DNA from: an uncultured Clostridia bacterium
GTDB lineage: Bacteria; Bacillota; Clostridia; Peptostreptococcales; Anaerovoracaceae
Direction of reading: 5' to 3'
Assembly: GCA_945876935.1 (NCBI GenBank)
Contig: CAMCQA010000002.1
Location: 62,001 to 126,000 of the forward strand
DNA: 64,000 nt
Under the pieces are notes generated by a model. It saw nothing but the letters and a program-made list of their open reading frames with translations. It did no database searches and was not told where the DNA came from. Both the position numbers and the translations under genes were made by a program. The first letter of the stretch is position 1, and every line of letters begins with the position of its first letter. Of the stretch, positions 61,797-64,000 are shown piece after piece.

Positions 61797-61831
61797 AAAA
61801 ATAAAATAGACCCGCTTTTAGCGGATCTATT
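61797..61831 (-). terminator. Terminator of the CDF-glyA operon
   Basis: On the minus strand AATAGATCCGC pairs with GCGGGTCTATT (one G-U pair) around a 5-base loop, followed by T residues. Confidence 0.85.
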
Positions 61832-61844
61832 GTTGGGTTTTTAT

Positions 61845-63083
61845 TTATTTGTATAGAGGGAATTTCTCGCAAAGCTCTATAACTTTATTTTTTACTTCTT
61901 CAAGCTTAGACTCTCCACCTTTTACTACTTCAGTTACAAGATCTGCAATATAGATTGCCTCTTCTTCCTTCATTCCTCTTGTTGTAATTGATGGAGTACC
62001 AATTCTAACTCCACTTGTAAGCATTGGGCTCAGTGTCTCATTAGGAATAGTATTCTTATTTAAAGTTATATTAGCTCTATCTAGAAGATCTTGAACTTCT
62101 TTTCCGTTTACATCAAAATTTGTAACATCAACAAGCATTAGATGATTATCAGTTCCGCCGGAAATAACAGTGAAGCCATTTTCTATAAATCTATCTGACA
62201 TTGCTTTTGCGTTCTTAATAACCTGCTTCTGATACTCTTTAAACTCTGGAGAAAGAGCTTCTTTGAAACATATTGCTTTAGCAGCGATTATATGCATAAG
62301 AGGACCACCTTGCATTCCTGGGAATACAGCGCTGTTTATTTTCTTAGCATGTTCTTCTTTACAAAGAATAATTCCGCCTCTAGGACCTCTTAAAGTCTTA
62401 TGTGTTGTGCTTGTAACAATATCTGCGTAAGGGACTGGACTTGGATGAAGACCAGCAGCTACAAGACCAGCGATATGAGCCATATCAACAAACATAATTG
62501 CTCCAACTTCATCACAAATTTCTCTAATCTTAGCAAAGTCAATTGTTCTAGGGTAAGCACTCGCACCGGATATAATCATCTTTGGCTGAACTTCTAAAGC
62601 TTTCTTTCTAATATCTTCATAGTCAAGCATCTCTGTTTCAGGATTTAGTCCATAGAAGTGAGATTCATAAACTTTTCCTGAAGAATTTACTTTAGCTCCA
62701 TGCGTTAGATGACCACCATGAGATAAGTCTAGTCCAAGTATTTTATCTCCAGGCTGAAGGAAGGCTAAAAATACAGCAGCATTTGCACTTGCACCAGAGT
62801 GGGGCTGCACATTTGCATGATCAGCTCCGAAAAGTTCTTTAGCTCTTTCGATTGCAAGTGTTTCTATACCATCTACAAATTGACAGCCGCCATAATATCT
62901 CTTTCCAGGGTATCCTTCCGCATATTTATTTGTACTGTGACTTCCCATTGCCTCCATAACTGCTGGAGAAACCATATTTTCACTAGCGATTAACTCTAGA
63001 TGATGCTCCTGTCTGTTCATTTCATCTTCCATAAAACCTGCAACTTCAGGATCTACAGCTCTTATTAAATTAAAATCTACCAT
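61845..63083 (-). CDS. glyA: Serine hydroxymethyltransferase
   Basis: 412-residue PLP enzyme that converts serine to glycine while loading tetrahydrofolate with a one-carbon unit, which feeds purine synthesis (PurN/PurH). The PLP Lys lies in [13 protein letters not shown]-terminal [14 protein letters not shown] and [13 protein letters not shown] segments are also conserved. Normal length. GGAGAG precedes the ATG. It starts 17 bases after the CDF gene on the same strand. Confidence 0.96.
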   Translation of the reverse strand: MVDFNLIRAVDPEVAGFMEDEMNRQEHHLELIASENMVSPAVMEAMGSHSTNKYAEGYPGKRYYGGCQFVDGIETLAIERAKELFGADHANVQPHSGASANAAVFLAFLQPGDKILGLDLSHGGHLTHGAKVNSSGKVYESHFYGLNPETEMLDYEDIRKKALEVQPKMIISGASAYPRTIDFAKIREICDEVGAIMFVDMAHIAGLVAAGLHPSPVPYADIVTSTTHKTLRGPRGGIILCKEEHAKKINSAVFPGMQGGPLMHIIAAKAICFKEALSPEFKEYQKQVIKNAKAMSDRFIENGFTVISGGTDNHLMLVDVTNFDVNGKEVQDLLDRANITLNKNTIPNETLSPMLTSGVRIGTPSITTRGMKEEEAIYIADLVTEVVKGGESKLEEVKNKVIELCEKFPLYK

Positions 63084-63100
63084 TTTTCTCTCCTTTTCTT

Positions 63101-64000
63101 TTATATATTTATATAAGCTTTATCAAAGGTGATAATAGCCTTATAGTTTGGATTTATTTTCTTTAATTCATTATTAAAGTATTTCACTATTTCCTCGTCA
63201 CTGTGTGTACATTCAGGATTTCTAACTATATCGAAGATAATATTAACTCGAGTAGAGCCTTTTATACACCTTAAGTCATGTATATGAGAAAGTCCTGGAA
63301 AATGATTAACACAAGCTTCTAGAGCTGGTTTTACCTCTTTGATAATAGGATCATTCAGCCTTACAGGATCCATATGAGCCACAATATGAATATTTAAATC
63401 TTTTGACATCTGATGCTCTATATGATCCACAAGTTCATGACTTTCCATAATATCCTTATCTGCATCAACTTCTATATGAATTGAAGCAAAGACTTTACCA
63501 ACACCATAGTTATGAACGATTAAATCATGTATACCAATTATACCCTTATGTGATAAGACTAACTCTTCTATATCCTTGATTATTTCATCACTAGGCATTT
63601 CTCCTATAAGTGGACTAGACATTTCTATAGTTAGGCTTATGCCAGAGTAAATGATAAATGCTGATACAAGCAAGCCTATATATCCGTCTAGAGACACTCC
63701 ATAAAAGTAAAAAATACCAGAACTAACCAAAACTGAGAAAGTAGAAATAATATCATTTCTGCTGTCGATAGCTGTGGCAATCAGTGTTTTAGAATCAATT
63801 TTTTTCCCAATTGATAAGTTGATTATGCTTTGAAAAAATTTTACTAACATTGATACTATCAAAATAATGATAGTGAATATGGAAATACTCATAGGCTCTT
63901 TATCAAATAATCTATCAAAAGATGATTTTGCTAAATTGAAGCCGACAAATATTATGAAGATGGATATTATAAGCCCTGTTATGTATTCTATTCTGCCATG
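63101..64000 (-). CDS. Cation diffusion facilitator metal transporter, 5' end cut by window
   Basis: About 299 residues of a CDF antiporter (Zn, Fe, Mn or similar). The frame stays open to base 64000 and begins [13 protein letters not shown], the conserved (HGH)GRIEY segment, so the true start lies beyond the window; the ATG at 63892 is internal. Seen: [13 protein letters not shown] (the H/DxxxD-type metal site, here with Asp-x3-Asp), spans, and a cytoplasmic C-terminal domain (about 190-299) with [14 protein letters not shown] and several His. Length fits a normal CDF protein of about 380-400. Metal specificity cannot be read. Operon partner of glyA. Confidence 0.9.
   Translation of the reverse strand, partial: HGRIEYITGLIISIFIIFVGFNLAKSSFDRLFDKEPMSISIFTIIILIVSMLVKFFQSIINLSIGKKIDSKTLIATAIDSRNDIISTFSVLVSSGIFYFYGVSLDGYIGLLVSAFIIYSGISLTIEMSSPLIGEMPSDEIIKDIEELVLSHKGIIGIHDLIVHNYGVGKVFASIHIEVDADKDIMESHELVDHIEHQMSKDLNIHIVAHMDPVRLNDPIIKEVKPALEACVNHFPGLSHIHDLRCIKGSTRVNIIFDIVRNPECTHSDEEIVKYFNNELKKINPNYKAIITFDKAYINI

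Noticed and set aside
63101-63892. CDF transporter taken to start at ATG 63892
   Set aside because: The frame continues open to base 64000 and encodes the conserved GRIEY region upstream of that ATG, so the gene is cut by the window edge.

Overview
The window is AT-rich, with dense, mostly co-directional operons, strong AGGAGG-type ribosome binding sites, frequent TTG/GTG starts and strong hairpin terminators. It carries several markers typical of strictly anaerobic low-GC Gram-positives: a clostridial 2[4Fe-4S] ferredoxin, the anaerobic sulfite reductase AsrABC, Rex, a CIRCE-controlled groESL, a fused IspH-ribosomal protein S1, a Tad pilus locus and an apparently NADPH-independent thioredoxin reductase. 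I infer a member of the class Clostridia, possibly near Peptostreptococcales/Anaerovoracaceae (Mogibacterium or Eubacterium nodatum-like). The family-level guess is weak. No rRNA, tRNA, CRISPR array, prophage or intact insertion sequence was seen. Both window edges cut a gene (a Dus enzyme on the left, a CDF metal transporter on the right).

Layout. 0-2.5 kb: Dus, an Nfu-type Fe-S scaffold and a PepV-like dipeptidase. 2.6-7.1 kb: a Crp/Fnr regulator followed by an FNT channel and asrABC, with a palindromic Crp/Fnr site placed at about -41.5 of the operon promoter. 7.1-9.2 kb (minus): an ArsB/NhaD-type transporter and an orphan protein behind an unusual leader. 9.2-10.1 kb: an FMN riboswitch and ribU. 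10.3-13.5 kb: a small membrane protein, a cell-wall-anchored MucBP protein with a variant sorting signal, and SelO. 13.7-19.2 kb: tsaE-tsaB-rimI-tsaD-ABC-F, then acpP-rex. 19.3-22.6 kb: divergent ferredoxin, then a P-loop/Asp23 fusion, an OGG-type glycosylase, NfeD and an SPFH protein. 22.7-24.7 kb: groES-groEL. 24.8-29.2 kb: thioredoxin reductase (minus), gltX, a small region with IS3-family relics around an orphan gene, and a small alarmone synthetase (minus).

29.5-39.8 kb is a purine biosynthesis operon, purL-E-M-N-F-H-D. It is followed by ferritin and a DUF975 membrane protein, then a purine permease and a phosphoribosyltransferase for salvage. 43.9-47.2 kb: YbaK, a DUF3793 protein with flavodoxin, and scpA-scpB. 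47.3-53.5 kb: a compact Tad locus (TadA, B, C, a Flp-like pilin, TadE-like proteins and a DUF6382-like protein). 53.6-59 kb: HdeD-like protein, RarA, IspH-S1, a hydrolase and a flavin reductase-like protein. 59-61.7 kb: ArsR-family sensor, a free HMA domain and a Zn/Cd P-type ATPase. 61.8-64 kb (minus): a CDF transporter and glyA.

Shared themes are Fe-S/redox homeostasis (Nfu, Asr, Rex, ferredoxin, thioredoxin reductase, flavodoxin, ferritin), purine supply and metal export. I found no clearly new defence or mobile system. The more unusual items are: a PurF lacking the catalytic N-terminal Cys; a thioredoxin reductase lacking NADPH motifs; a TadE protein with a duplicated H-x3-C-x22-C-x2-C domain; the leader of the ArsB/NhaD gene; and the DUF3793-flavodoxin leader. 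All regulatory sites were read by eye. Several start codons were moved from the longest open frame to the ATG/GTG/TTG with the best Shine-Dalgarno spacing; each case is noted.
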